Source: an uncultured Bacteroidota bacterium
GTDB taxonomy: Bacteria > Bacteroidota > Bacteroidia > Chitinophagales > Chitinophagaceae
Direction: 5' to 3'
Assembly (NCBI GenBank): GCA_903906365.1
Contig: CAIVKC010000043.1
Location: forward strand, 1-64,000
Length of the DNA: 64,000 nucleotides
The position numbers and the translations under genes are program-made. Under the pieces are notes generated by a model that did not search any database, had not been told where the DNA came from, and was given only the letters and a program-made list of their open reading frames with translations. This document shows positions 18,673 through 25,861 of the stretch, piece after piece; position 1 is the first letter of the stretch, and each line of letters begins with the position of its first letter.

Positions 18673-21126
18673 ATGTTTAGGAATTCCTTTCAAATGGCCT
18701 GGCGGACAATCAGCAGGAACAGGCTATACACCCTGATCAGCATTTTTAGTCTTGCGCTTGGCATATGCGGCTGCATCGTCATTTGGCTCGTAACTCATTA
18801 CGACTTCAGCTTTGACCGCTTTCACCCTGATGGCGGCAGGATTTACCGGGTGGGTAACGGTGGATATGAGCACATGAATTCGAGCATTATCCCGCCTATG
18901 CCGGATGCCATACGACGGACCATTCCGAATGTCGAAGCGGTGACAACGTTTTTCTCATTTCGTGAAAGCTCACCCGTGACGGTTCCTGCCGATGGAAAAA
19001 GGCAGGTGATGCAGTTCTCCACCAACGTAGAAGCCGAAAATAAACTGGGAAATTATATCCTGACGGATGCAGGTTGGTTTACGATCTTCCAATACCAATG
19101 GCTTGTTGGAGACCCGGGCATGCTTGGTCAGCCTTTTAGGGTTGTGCTGTCCGAGGATTTGGCCATACAGTACTTTGGTTCACTAACGCCCCAATCCTAT
19201 ATAGGACGGGAGCTTATCTATGAGGACTCGCTACATGTAAGGGTCGCAGGCATCGTGAAGGGCTGTACGGACAATACCGATATGCCGTATTCGGCGTTCA
19301 TCTCCCTTGCTACCATCGATGCCAGCTTCCTTAAGAATAAACGGCACATGGATGATTGGGTCTGGCACGAAGGGATGGGCAAGTGGTACTGGCCAATGTG
19401 TTTTGTCAAGCTGGCAAAAGGCGCCAGAGCAAAAGGGGTTGAAGCTGGGCTGCTAAAGATCGGCAGGCAGGTGATCGGTAGTGATTCGGCGCATCCTTTC
19501 CTAGCGCGGTTGCAGCCACTGCAGGATATCCATTTCAATACTAACTATAAGGATGACGGCATCCGCAAAGCCCACCTCCCAACGCTGTATGTACTGATGG
19601 CGATAGCCCTCTTTATTCTGATTTTGGGCATGGTGAATTTTGTAAACCTGTCCACCGCACAATCGATCCAAAGAGCCAAAGAGATCGGGGTGCGCAAGGT
19701 GCTTGGCGGTAAGAGGTCAAGTATCATTGCGCAATTCCTCACCGAGACCCTTGTCATTACGATGCTGGCAGTGGGATTGGCAGCGCTGCTGGTAAGTCCT
19801 GTTATGGCGTATTTCCGGGAATATTTACCACTGGGTGTGCATTTCCGGTTGCTGGATCCGACCACCCTGCTTTTCCTCGTCGGGATAGCGGTAATTACAA
19901 CTTTGTTGGCTGGCTTCTATCCCGCAAAGGTGCTTGCCGGCTATCTGCCGGTCATGAGCCTCAAAGGTGTCGGAGCCCAAAAAGGTGGTGAGAAATGGTT
20001 GTTGCGGAAAAGTCTTATCGTTTTTCAGTTTACCATTTCACTGGTCTTTATCATTGTCTCCCTGCTCATGGGAAACCAAATCAGATATATGTTGGAAACC
20101 GATTATGGATTTATGACCAATTCCATCGTGACTGTCAATGCCCGTCCAAACTTCTGGGATACAACTGGCAGGTCAAAGCTGATAGCCCAGGAATTCAGAC
20201 AACTGCCCGGCATTGCAGAAGTTATTCCCGAGAACTCACCGCCAGTGGGTTGGGGAGGGTGGAGCAGTAGGCTGAAGTACAATGGACGGGAGATGGACGT
20301 AGAAATTAAGGCAGGCGATGCAAGCTTTATCCCATTTTACGGGATGCATCTTGTAGCAGGAAGGAATATCCGGCAAAGCGACAGACTTGCGGAATGGGTC
20401 ATTAACGAGTCCGGGGCAAAGAGTTTGGGGTTAAAACGGCCTGCCGATGCAATTGGTAAAATGCTTTATGATGGTAATAGCGCTTATCCGATCGTAGGGG
20501 TGGTAGCCGACTTTCATGAGGGGTCTTTCAAAGAAGTAATCAAACCAACCGTTATCGGTCACCTGCCCCGAATGGAAGGGGACCTGGGTATCAGGCTCGC
20601 CAATGGGGGCAAAAGCGAGGAAAATATAAAGGGCACTCTCACCGCCATGGAAAAAATATTCAAGAAGTATTATCCCAATGACCATTTTGACTGGATTTTC
20701 ATGGACGAGTCCATCACTCAGATATATGAGACTGAGCAAAAGACGGCCGCGCTTGTGCGGGCAGTCGTGGTCTTGGCGGTCTTCATTTCCTGTATGGGGT
20801 TGTTCGGACTTGCAATGTTCACGGCGCAAAGGAAGGCGGCGGAGATCAGCATCCGGAAGGTGCTGGGTGCGACTACAGTCGATATTGCGGCTTTGCTCAA
20901 TAAGAGATTTGTGGAACTGGTGCTGCTCTCGCTGGTCATCGCTTCACCCCTGGCTTGGTGGCTGACGGACCGATGGTTACGAAACTTTGCATATCGTACG
21001 CCTATTTCCTGGTGGGTGTTCCCTTTGGCGGGTCTGGGGGCCATCCTCATTGCGATGATAACGGTCAGCTTTCAATCGATCAGGGCGGCGATGGCCAATC
21101 CTATAAATAATTTGAGATCGGAATGA
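18673..21126 (+). CDS. ABC transporter permease (MacB/FtsX family, Bacteroidota 800-residue type)
   Basis: An 817-residue membrane protein with two copies of the MacB periplasmic-core plus FtsX layout. A first span at about 20-40 (LISIFSLALGICGCIVIWLV), a large periplasmic domain, three spans around 285-425 with RAKEIGVRKVLGG, a fourth-type span near 450, a second periplasmic domain, then three C-terminal spans with RKAAEISIRKVLGA. This is the common Bacteroidota permease form of about 800 residues, for efflux or lipoprotein-type substrates. The ATG at 18673 gives the usual MFRNSFQMAWR start; upstream in-frame codons have no membrane or family support. No ATPase gene is adjacent. The frame is intact although pseudogenes lie on both sides. 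Confidence 0.85.
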   Translation: MFRNSFQMAWRTISRNRLYTLISIFSLALGICGCIVIWLVTHYDFSFDRFHPDGGRIYRVGNGGYEHMNSSIIPPMPDAIRRTIPNVEAVTTFFSFRESSPVTVPADGKRQVMQFSTNVEAENKLGNYILTDAGWFTIFQYQWLVGDPGMLGQPFRVVLSEDLAIQYFGSLTPQSYIGRELIYEDSLHVRVAGIVKGCTDNTDMPYSAFISLATIDASFLKNKRHMDDWVWHEGMGKWYWPMCFVKLAKGARAKGVEAGLLKIGRQVIGSDSAHPFLARLQPLQDIHFNTNYKDDGIRKAHLPTLYVLMAIALFILILGMVNFVNLSTAQSIQRAKEIGVRKVLGGKRSSIIAQFLTETLVITMLAVGLAALLVSPVMAYFREYLPLGVHFRLLDPTTLLFLVGIAVITTLLAGFYPAKVLAGYLPVMSLKGVGAQKGGEKWLLRKSLIVFQFTISLVFIIVSLLMGNQIRYMLETDYGFMTNSIVTVNARPNFWDTTGRSKLIAQEFRQLPGIAEVIPENSPPVGWGGWSSRLKYNGREMDVEIKAGDASFIPFYGMHLVAGRNIRQSDRLAEWVINESGAKSLGLKRPADAIGKMLYDGNSAYPIVGVVADFHEGSFKEVIKPTVIGHLPRMEGDLGIRLANGGKSEENIKGTLTAMEKIFKKYYPNDHFDWIFMDESITQIYETEQKTAALVRAVVVLAVFISCMGLFGLAMFTAQRKAAEISIRKVLGATTVDIAALLNKRFVELVLLSLVIASPLAWWLTDRWLRNFAYRTPISWWVFPLAGLGAILIAMITVSFQSIRAAMANPINNLRSE

Positions 21127-21155
21127 AACTGACCTATGGTTTGTAAGAATAGATT

Positions 21156-21179
21156 GTAAAATAAACTGTGGCAAGAGTT
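21156..21179 (+). repeat. Left terminal inverted repeat of the IS256-like element
   Basis: Pairs with the reverse complement of 22501-22524: the first seven outer bases (GTAAAAT) are identical and 15 of the first 18 match. Beyond the repeat the GATT outside the left end also has a near match on the right, allowing one inserted base. Confidence 0.65.
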
Positions 21180-21198
21180 AAAACTTTAAGCACAGTAT

Positions 21199-22423
21199 GT
21201 GGAAAACGAAAAATTCGAACCATTTGATTTTGAGACTGCCAGCAAAAATTAAAGGAGCAGTTCCGGACCGGGAAATCCTTATTTGGCAAAGGTGGGGCAT
21301 TTCCTCCCCTACTGCAGGAGATGTTAAACTCAATCCAGGAGGGTGAGATCGAAGGCCATTTAAACGAGGTGGAACGGGATGGCGGCAACCGGAAAAATGG
21401 AAAGTCCAAGAAGCTCCTCAAGACCTCCTCAGGCACAATAGAAGTGTCTACCCCATGAAACAGGCTTGGGAGCTTTGAGCCAGAGATGGGGAAGAAGCGC
21501 GAGATGATCATGGCCCAGGGCTTGGAGGACAAGATTATCGGTCTATACAGCCTGGACATTAGCCTTCGGGACATCAGCGCCCATATCAAAGAGACCTATG
21601 ATACGGATATCTTTGCGGCCAGATTGAGCGCCATTACGGATAAAATAATTCCAGTAGTAAAAGGATGGCAGCAGAGGCCTTTAGAGCACCTGTACTGCAT
21701 TGTATGGATGGACGCCATGTTTTACAAGGTCAAGGAAGAAGGCCGCACGTATGTGCGCTGTGTGTACAATATACTTAGGATCAATAAGGAGGGCAGGAAG
21801 GAAGTATTTGACATGTGCGTATCTCATAGCGAAGGGGCAAACCTCTGGCTTGGGGTGACCAATGACCTCAGGCAACGAGGGGTGGAAGATATATTGATCG
21901 CCTGCATAGATGGGCTAAAGGACCACGAGAAAGCAAGCCGGACTATATTCCCAAACACCGAGGTGCAGGCATGTGTGGTTCACCAGGTACTCAACAGCTG
22001 GAAATATGCAGCCAGCAAAGACCAGAAGGAGTTCATGAAAGAGCTGAAACCTGTTTACCGTGCTGGCAATGAGGCCCAAGCCCTAGACGAGCTAACCAAA
22101 CTCAAGGAGAAGTGCGGCAAGAAATACCCCGTGGTCATCAGCTAATGGGAAACGAACTGGCCCAAGCTGTCAACCTATTTTAAATATCCTGAAGGGATCC
22201 GCAGGATTATCTATACGAGCAATACCTTCGAAGGGTACCATCGCCAGATTAGGAAAGTGACAAAGAACAAGGGCGCCTTTACCAGCGACATGGCATTGCT
22301 GAAGCTGATATACCTGGCAACCGAAAGGATAAGCCGTAAGTGGACGATGCCCTGCAAGGATGGGCAATATCTGCTTCGCAATTAAAGAGTATCTTCGGAG
22401 AGCGAATGAAGACAGACATATGA
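21199..22423 (+). pseudogene. IS256-family (mutator-type) transposase, inactivated
   Basis: Reads as an IS256-type DDE transposase from a GTG at 21199 but is broken at least four times: a frameshift near 21245 (after FDFETAS), an in-frame TGA at 21456-21458 where an Arg is expected (STP*NRLGSFEP), an in-frame TAA at 22143-22145 (KYPVVIS*WETNWP), and a one-base deletion near 22362 that cuts off the family C-terminus (DWAISASQLKSIFGER in the other frame, ending 22423). Family landmarks are clear: HLNEVERDGGNRKNGKSKK, IVWMDAMFYKV with the first Asp, EDILIACIDGLK with the second Asp, FPNTEVQACVVHQ, and the closing TSNTFEGYHRQIRKVTK. It cannot move on its own. Confidence 0.85.
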
Positions 22424-22500
22424 TAGCTCACCGTAACAGGGAAGCGTCGCCTTGCTCTTTGGATGGAGCCGTCGCCGCTTCCCTTAAACTAATTCATAAT

Positions 22501-22524
22501 AAAATCTGACACAATTCATTTTAC
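22501..22524 (-). repeat. Right terminal inverted repeat of the IS256-like element
   Basis: Matches the left repeat at 21156-21179 when reverse-complemented (15 of the 18 outermost bases). The stop codon of the small minus-strand gene (22521-22523) lies inside this repeat. Confidence 0.65.
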
Positions 22525-22748
22525 AAATCCCGATAAATATAATTTTTATTTATGGGATAATCCTGGTTATACAATGCGCCTAATATGTAACCTGTAGAAT
22601 CAATAACTAAAATCATTTTGGTCAACTTTTCATCCATACCCTTAATTCCAACAACTTTTTTTATTATCCAATGATCGGTAGTACAACTATTATTGTAGAA
22701 AATAAAAAATGAAAATGATAATATCCTAAACAAAAAACTTTTGTTCAT
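22521..22748 (-). CDS. Small exported protein, probably truncated by the IS end
   Basis: A 75-residue product with a hydrophobic N-terminus (residues 4-17) ending near NNSCTTD, so it could be a lipoprotein or a secreted peptide, though the lipobox is not classical. The rest (VVGIKGMDEKLTKMILVIDSTGYI) is not recognised. Its TAA lies inside the right inverted repeat of the IS256-like element, so the original C-terminus was probably longer and was lost when the element inserted. It starts 12 bp after the end of the interrupted gene at 22760-23344 on the same strand, so both once formed an operon. Confidence 0.45.
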   Translation of the reverse strand: MNKSFLFRILSFSFFIFYNNSCTTDHWIIKKVVGIKGMDEKLTKMILVIDSTGYILGALYNQDYPINKNYIYRDL

Positions 22749-22759
22749 AACCCAATAGT

Positions 22760-23344
22760 TTAGGACATATATTTTTCTAAAATTTCAAATTGAGCTTTCA
22801 CCGCAGAAGGACCATTAGTTATATAAGCAGGAAACTATTTTGAAAATGTCCTGGGGTCTCTGGAAATCTTATAATACTTTACATTATCAATAGATATAAT
22901 CAAATCGCTGATTTTTTATTGTTCCTTAAGAAAATGAACCTGATGCTCACTAAAGGAAGAATCGGGTTGAATTATTGATATAATCTTTCCTCCCTCCAAA
23001 ACAAAAGAACCAAACTGAAATCCAGGGCTAGATTCTATAATCTTAAAACCATCCAATTTTTTGTATGAGGTGACGTTTAGAAAAAGAGCTCCGTTTTGTT
23101 ATTTATAATTACCTGTAATTGAAAATATTGGATTAAGTTCAGCATAGCCATTAAAATTATAGATATACCTTCCTGTTTTATAAAATTGAAAATTTGCCTG
23201 AAGTGTTGAAGAAACAACATCTGAACCAACCTGCCAAACCCCGATCAATTGGTTTTGGCTGACTACTGAATCATTTTTTGAATGTGATAAACCAGCATTC
23301 CCAAACGAAATTAATATTCCTAAAAATACACAATACTTGTACAT
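22760..23344 (-). pseudogene. Exported hypothetical protein interrupted by three in-frame stops
   Basis: A single frame runs 195 codons from an ATG at 23344 to a TAA at 22760-22762 and is broken by TAA at 23099-23101, TAA at 22916-22918 and TAG at 22835-22837. Between the stops the sequence stays protein-like: a signal peptide, LIGVWQVGSDVVSSTLQANF, YKTGRYIYNFNGYAELNP, then after the first stop GALFLNVTSYKKLDGFKI and GSFVLEGGKIISII, and after the second KISDLIISIDNVKYYKI. The GVWQ block and later beta-strand pattern resemble small lipocalin-like exported proteins of Bacteroidota. Three stops without any frameshift is unusual for decay and suggests recent or slow inactivation. Confidence 0.6.
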
Positions 23345-23625
23345 TATAATTTGATTTTAAATATCGATTTTCTGGTAAATTACGTATTAAATGGTTTTTA
23401 AAAGCATTGGTGGGGTTGGTAAGGTTATACCCATCATAAATCCCAGGCCGAAGGAACCTTAGACCAACCAGGAGTGAAAGGACTCCAAGGGTTGATATTG
23501 CTTGAGTAAAACAAAATAGTATTATGAGTATTGACCAATCACAATTTTGGACTGATTTAAATAGAATGTTATGTACATGATCTGGGTGTAGGATTTAAAT
23601 AAGCAAAATAGAGAAATTACCTATT

Positions 23626-24009
23626 ATGAGCTATAAAAATGTTGTAATAAAGGCAGTAAATCTTGCCATTCAAAAGAATCTATCGCCAGTAGATGCCTGG
23701 GAAAGGGTAGTTGTTGAGGAGTTTCCTGGTTCAAAAGAAAGCCAGAAAAAAAGTTGCCCCAAAAATACATTTCTTGGTTTATGTGAAGAAGGTAAAATTA
23801 ATGGTATCCCTAGCGGGACCTATACACGATCAATAAAAAATAAAAGATATGCTTTGAACGCGATTAAAATTTTATCTACAAATTCCGCTTTAACGGCTTC
23901 CGAACTTTGGAAGGAAGTTTTAAAAAAGGAAACCGATAAGAATAAGGTCCCTAATTCACAAATGGAAGTAGTTCTAGCCTTATGGAAAATAGGATTAATA
24001 AGGAAGTAA
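23626..24009 (+). CDS. Hypothetical protein (resembles the DUF6979 family)
   Basis: A 127-residue cytoplasmic protein without signal peptide or membrane span. The central block KKSCPKNTFLGLCEEGKINGIPSG and the following RYALNAIKILS recall a family of unknown function annotated as DUF6979; this is from memory and not checked. The C-terminal half (LTASELWKEVLKKE, then VVLALWKIGLI) is helical. It lies in the AT-rich island, reads through without interruption, and stands alone, 70 bp before the receiver-like gene. Confidence 0.6.
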   Translation: MSYKNVVIKAVNLAIQKNLSPVDAWERVVVEEFPGSKESQKKSCPKNTFLGLCEEGKINGIPSGTYTRSIKNKRYALNAIKILSTNSALTASELWKEVLKKETDKNKVPNSQMEVVLALWKIGLIRK

Positions 24010-24078
24010 AACATAATGAGAAATTGCCCCTACACAGGTACTATTTTTGACCGAAACTAATTTTTTTACATCCTATAA

Positions 24079-24477
24079 GTGATTACAATCTACCATACCG
24101 ACGCTTACAAAATGTATAAGCAGGGCGTTGAATTAGTCTTAAGGGAATATCCTGGTATAATCCTATTGGGAGGCCAGCTAGGGTATGAAGGATTGTTGGA
24201 GCATTTATCCGAATTAAAGCCAGATGTTTTGCTTACCAACAATTACCTTTTTGATGATACCCGAAAAACCGAGATGGCTGAAAAATTACCAGAAATTAGA
24301 AAGGCATTTCCTGACCTGAAAATTGTTATGCTTACCATGGCAGCTGATCCAGATCTGCAACATTCCCTGAAAGATGCCAGGCTTATTGATGGGTTTTTAT
24401 TAAAAGCTTCTGGAGGTGGTGAAATTTATGAGGCCCTCAAAATGGTTTGTTCTGGAAATGATTACTGGTATTACTAG
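24079..24477 (+). CDS. Degenerate response-regulator receiver domain without output domain
   Basis: A 132-residue protein with the order of a CheY-like receiver domain of the NarL/LuxR type: IYHTDAYKMYKQGVELVL at the N-terminus, LKPDVLLTNNYLF, KIVMLTMAAD with the switch Thr, and GFLLKASGGGEIYEALKMV with the conserved Lys. The phospho-acceptor position (residue 54) is Asn instead of Asp, and the acidic pair near the N-terminus is reduced to a single Asp8. The protein ends after the receiver fold with no helix-turn-helix. The start is GTG, directly after a stop codon and without a clear ribosome site. It may be an unphosphorylated receiver or a remnant of a longer regulator. Confidence 0.6.
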   Translation: MITIYHTDAYKMYKQGVELVLREYPGIILLGGQLGYEGLLEHLSELKPDVLLTNNYLFDDTRKTEMAEKLPEIRKAFPDLKIVMLTMAADPDLQHSLKDARLIDGFLLKASGGGEIYEALKMVCSGNDYWYY

Positions 24478-24672
24478 TGGACATCGCTGATTGCTATAGC
24501 AACAACTTGTTTCTTTCATTTAATCTCTCATCGGTACAATTATCCAGGTAGGATTTGGTTGAGGTTAATCTGAAAGAGCATCAATTAAGAACTTCCTTTT
24601 GAAGGAATGTAAGTATGAAACATAATTAGTTAGAAAATGATTTGAATTGTGGTAACCAGGTGTTAACAAAAA

Positions 24673-24705
24673 AAAAGACCATAATCGATTAGATTATAGT
24701 CTTTT
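24673..24705 (-). terminator. Intrinsic terminator of tRNA-Gln(CTG)
   Basis: On the minus strand a 7-bp plus 6-bp stem with one mismatch and a 5-base loop, directly followed by a run of nine T. It lies 14 bp downstream of the tRNA. Confidence 0.85.
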
Positions 24706-24718
24706 ACAATTTTATAAG

Positions 24719-24789
24719 TTGCCCGACAAGGGCTCGAACCTCGACATTCAGATCCAGAATCTGACGTACTACCATTATACTATCGGGCA
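24719..24789 (-). tRNA. tRNA-Gln (anticodon CTG)
   Basis: 71 nt. The acceptor stem pairs TGCCCGA with TCGGGCA, the anticodon stem TCAGA/TCTGA closes a loop TTCTGGA, giving anticodon CTG, and the T arm carries GGTTCGAGC. No encoded CCA. A second tRNA-Gln with anticodon TTG lies 870 bp upstream on the same strand. Promoter and terminator are its own. Confidence 0.95.
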
Positions 24790-24797
24790 ATGGGCTG

Positions 24798-24828
24798 CAA
24801 ATATAGTTTTTTATTTTTTTTTACCAAG
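24798..24828 (-). promoter_or_regulatory. Bacteroidota promoter of tRNA-Gln(CTG)
   Basis: On the minus strand CTTG, exactly 19 bp, then TATATTTG (complement of 24798-24805), nine bases before the tRNA. The spacer is an A/T run. Confidence 0.7.
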
Positions 24829-24844
24829 ACAAAAATAGGATTCA

Positions 24845-25576
24845 CTAATTTATTTTAAAACAGGTCTGGTAGAAGTTATTTACGGCTCCCGCAACCTCAT
24901 ACTTGATATAATAGCTTCTCACAAAATCATGCCAGGCGGCAAATTCATGGTTGGGTATGTTGAATTCATCAAAAAAGATAATATCGCCCTTCCTTAAATA
25001 GGGCGCAAGCATGGTCAGGGCAAATAGGGTGGAGGAATAAAGGTCGGCATCCATGTGAATTACCCGGGTTACTGCTTGTTTTTTTGGATATTCATCCAGG
25101 AAACGGTACAATGTTTCCTGAAAAAGGCCCTTAATAAAGGTTCCTCTGTTGTCAATGATTCCCGGAACGGAATAGCTGAAATCCCCCTTTTTGTGGAAAT
25201 GCCAGTCTTCGGGAAGGCCCTCGAAGGTATCAAAACCATAGAATCGGGAATCAGGATGGTTATTGTGGCTGAGCCACCAGGTAAAGGATGTTCCACTGGC
25301 TACGCCAAACTCAAAATAATGGATCGGATTGGCAGATAGGTTTTCGGATTTAGAAACTTTAGTAAAAAGATTTATACGATTATGATAGTTGCGCAGGGGT
25401 TTGTAAAAATCGGAAAAGGCCGCGGTTCGGCTGTATTTATGTACCCAGGAGGATAGGAGGGAGAAATTAAGCAGGAATTTCAGGATAAACCGAAAAGGGG
25501 CAAAAAGCAACCCGATCCTCGATACCAGCAACAAGTCTTTGATAAATGAATTTGCCTTTTTGATGAATAGCTTCAT
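24845..25576 (-). CDS. TylF/macrocin O-methyltransferase-like protein
   Basis: A 243-residue SAM-dependent methyltransferase-like protein. After a hydrophobic, possibly membrane-associated N-terminus (about 15-40), the block YFEFGVASGTSFTWWL is the SAM-binding motif I. It is followed by GFDTFEGLPEDW, VIHMDADLYSST and IIFFDEF, which together mark the TylF/MycF family that methylates sugars of macrolides; in other bacteria these proteins modify surface glycans. The gene sits between the two tRNA-Gln genes and reads away from the tRNA-Gln(TTG) terminator. The substrate is unknown. Given the many glycan genes in the window a surface-sugar role is likely but not shown. Confidence 0.78.
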   Translation of the reverse strand: MKLFIKKANSFIKDLLLVSRIGLLFAPFRFILKFLLNFSLLSSWVHKYSRTAAFSDFYKPLRNYHNRINLFTKVSKSENLSANPIHYFEFGVASGTSFTWWLSHNNHPDSRFYGFDTFEGLPEDWHFHKKGDFSYSVPGIIDNRGTFIKGLFQETLYRFLDEYPKKQAVTRVIHMDADLYSSTLFALTMLAPYLRKGDIIFFDEFNIPNHEFAAWHDFVRSYYIKYEVAGAVNNFYQTCFKIN

Positions 25577-25609
25577 AAAAACCCGCTTTGTTAACCCCTT
25601 ATAAATTAA

Positions 25610-25642
25610 AAAAGGTTGTAAGAAATATTGTTACAACCTTTT
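25610..25642 (-). terminator. Intrinsic terminator of tRNA-Gln(TTG)
   Basis: A perfect 12-bp inverted repeat (AAAAGGTTGTAA / TTACAACCTTTT) with a 9-base loop, 14 bp downstream of the tRNA. On the minus strand it ends in a T-run. Confidence 0.85.
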
Positions 25643-25656
25643 TTAACTATTTTTTG

Positions 25657-25727
25657 TTGCCCGACCTGGATTCGAACCAAGACAAACAGTACCAAAAACT
25701 GTCGTACTACCATTATACTATCAGGCA
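25657..25727 (-). tRNA. tRNA-Gln (anticodon TTG)
   Basis: 71 nt. The acceptor stem pairs TGCCTGA with TCGGGCA (one T-G pair), the anticodon stem ACAGT/ACTGT closes TTTTGGT, giving anticodon TTG, and the T arm has GGTTCGAATCC. No encoded CCA. Confidence 0.95.
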
Positions 25728-25747
25728 ATCCTCCCATTTCGGGTCTG

Positions 25748-25779
25748 CAAAAATACATTCCGTTACAGGATGTTCCAAA
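25748..25779 (-). promoter_or_regulatory. Bacteroidota promoter of tRNA-Gln(TTG)
   Basis: On the minus strand TTTG (complement of 25776-25779), 20 bp, then TATTTTTG (complement of 25748-25755): a full match to the consensus, 21 bp before the tRNA. Confidence 0.75.
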
Positions 25780-25861
25780 TCAATTTTGTTATCCCTACCG
25801 GAAAGGGGAATTCGGCAATTGAGGAAAAAGAATTTATAAACTCCTGTTTACCAGACGTCTG

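Larger units (their letters stand above)
21152..22530 (+). mobile_element. Degenerate IS256-family insertion sequence
   Basis: An element of about 1.4 kb bounded by imperfect terminal inverted repeats and filled by one dead IS256-type transposase. Size and layout (single transposase, repeats of roughly 25 bp) fit the family. No target-site duplication is visible next to the repeats, as expected for an old copy. The right end runs into the 3' end of the small minus-strand gene at 22521-22748. Confidence 0.75.

Noticed and set aside
22835-23101. Programmed stop-codon read-through in the gene at 22760-23344
   Set aside because: Three different stops, no recoding signals such as a SECIS-like hairpin, and neighbouring genes are also broken; decay is simpler.
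15168-24718. Integrative element with flanking att repeats at tRNA-Gln
   Set aside because: No integrase gene and no copy of the tRNA 3' end at the left edge; the region is called only a decayed island.
25588-25839. Short open frames across tRNA-Gln(TTG)
   Set aside because: They run through the tRNA and its terminator; no independent support.
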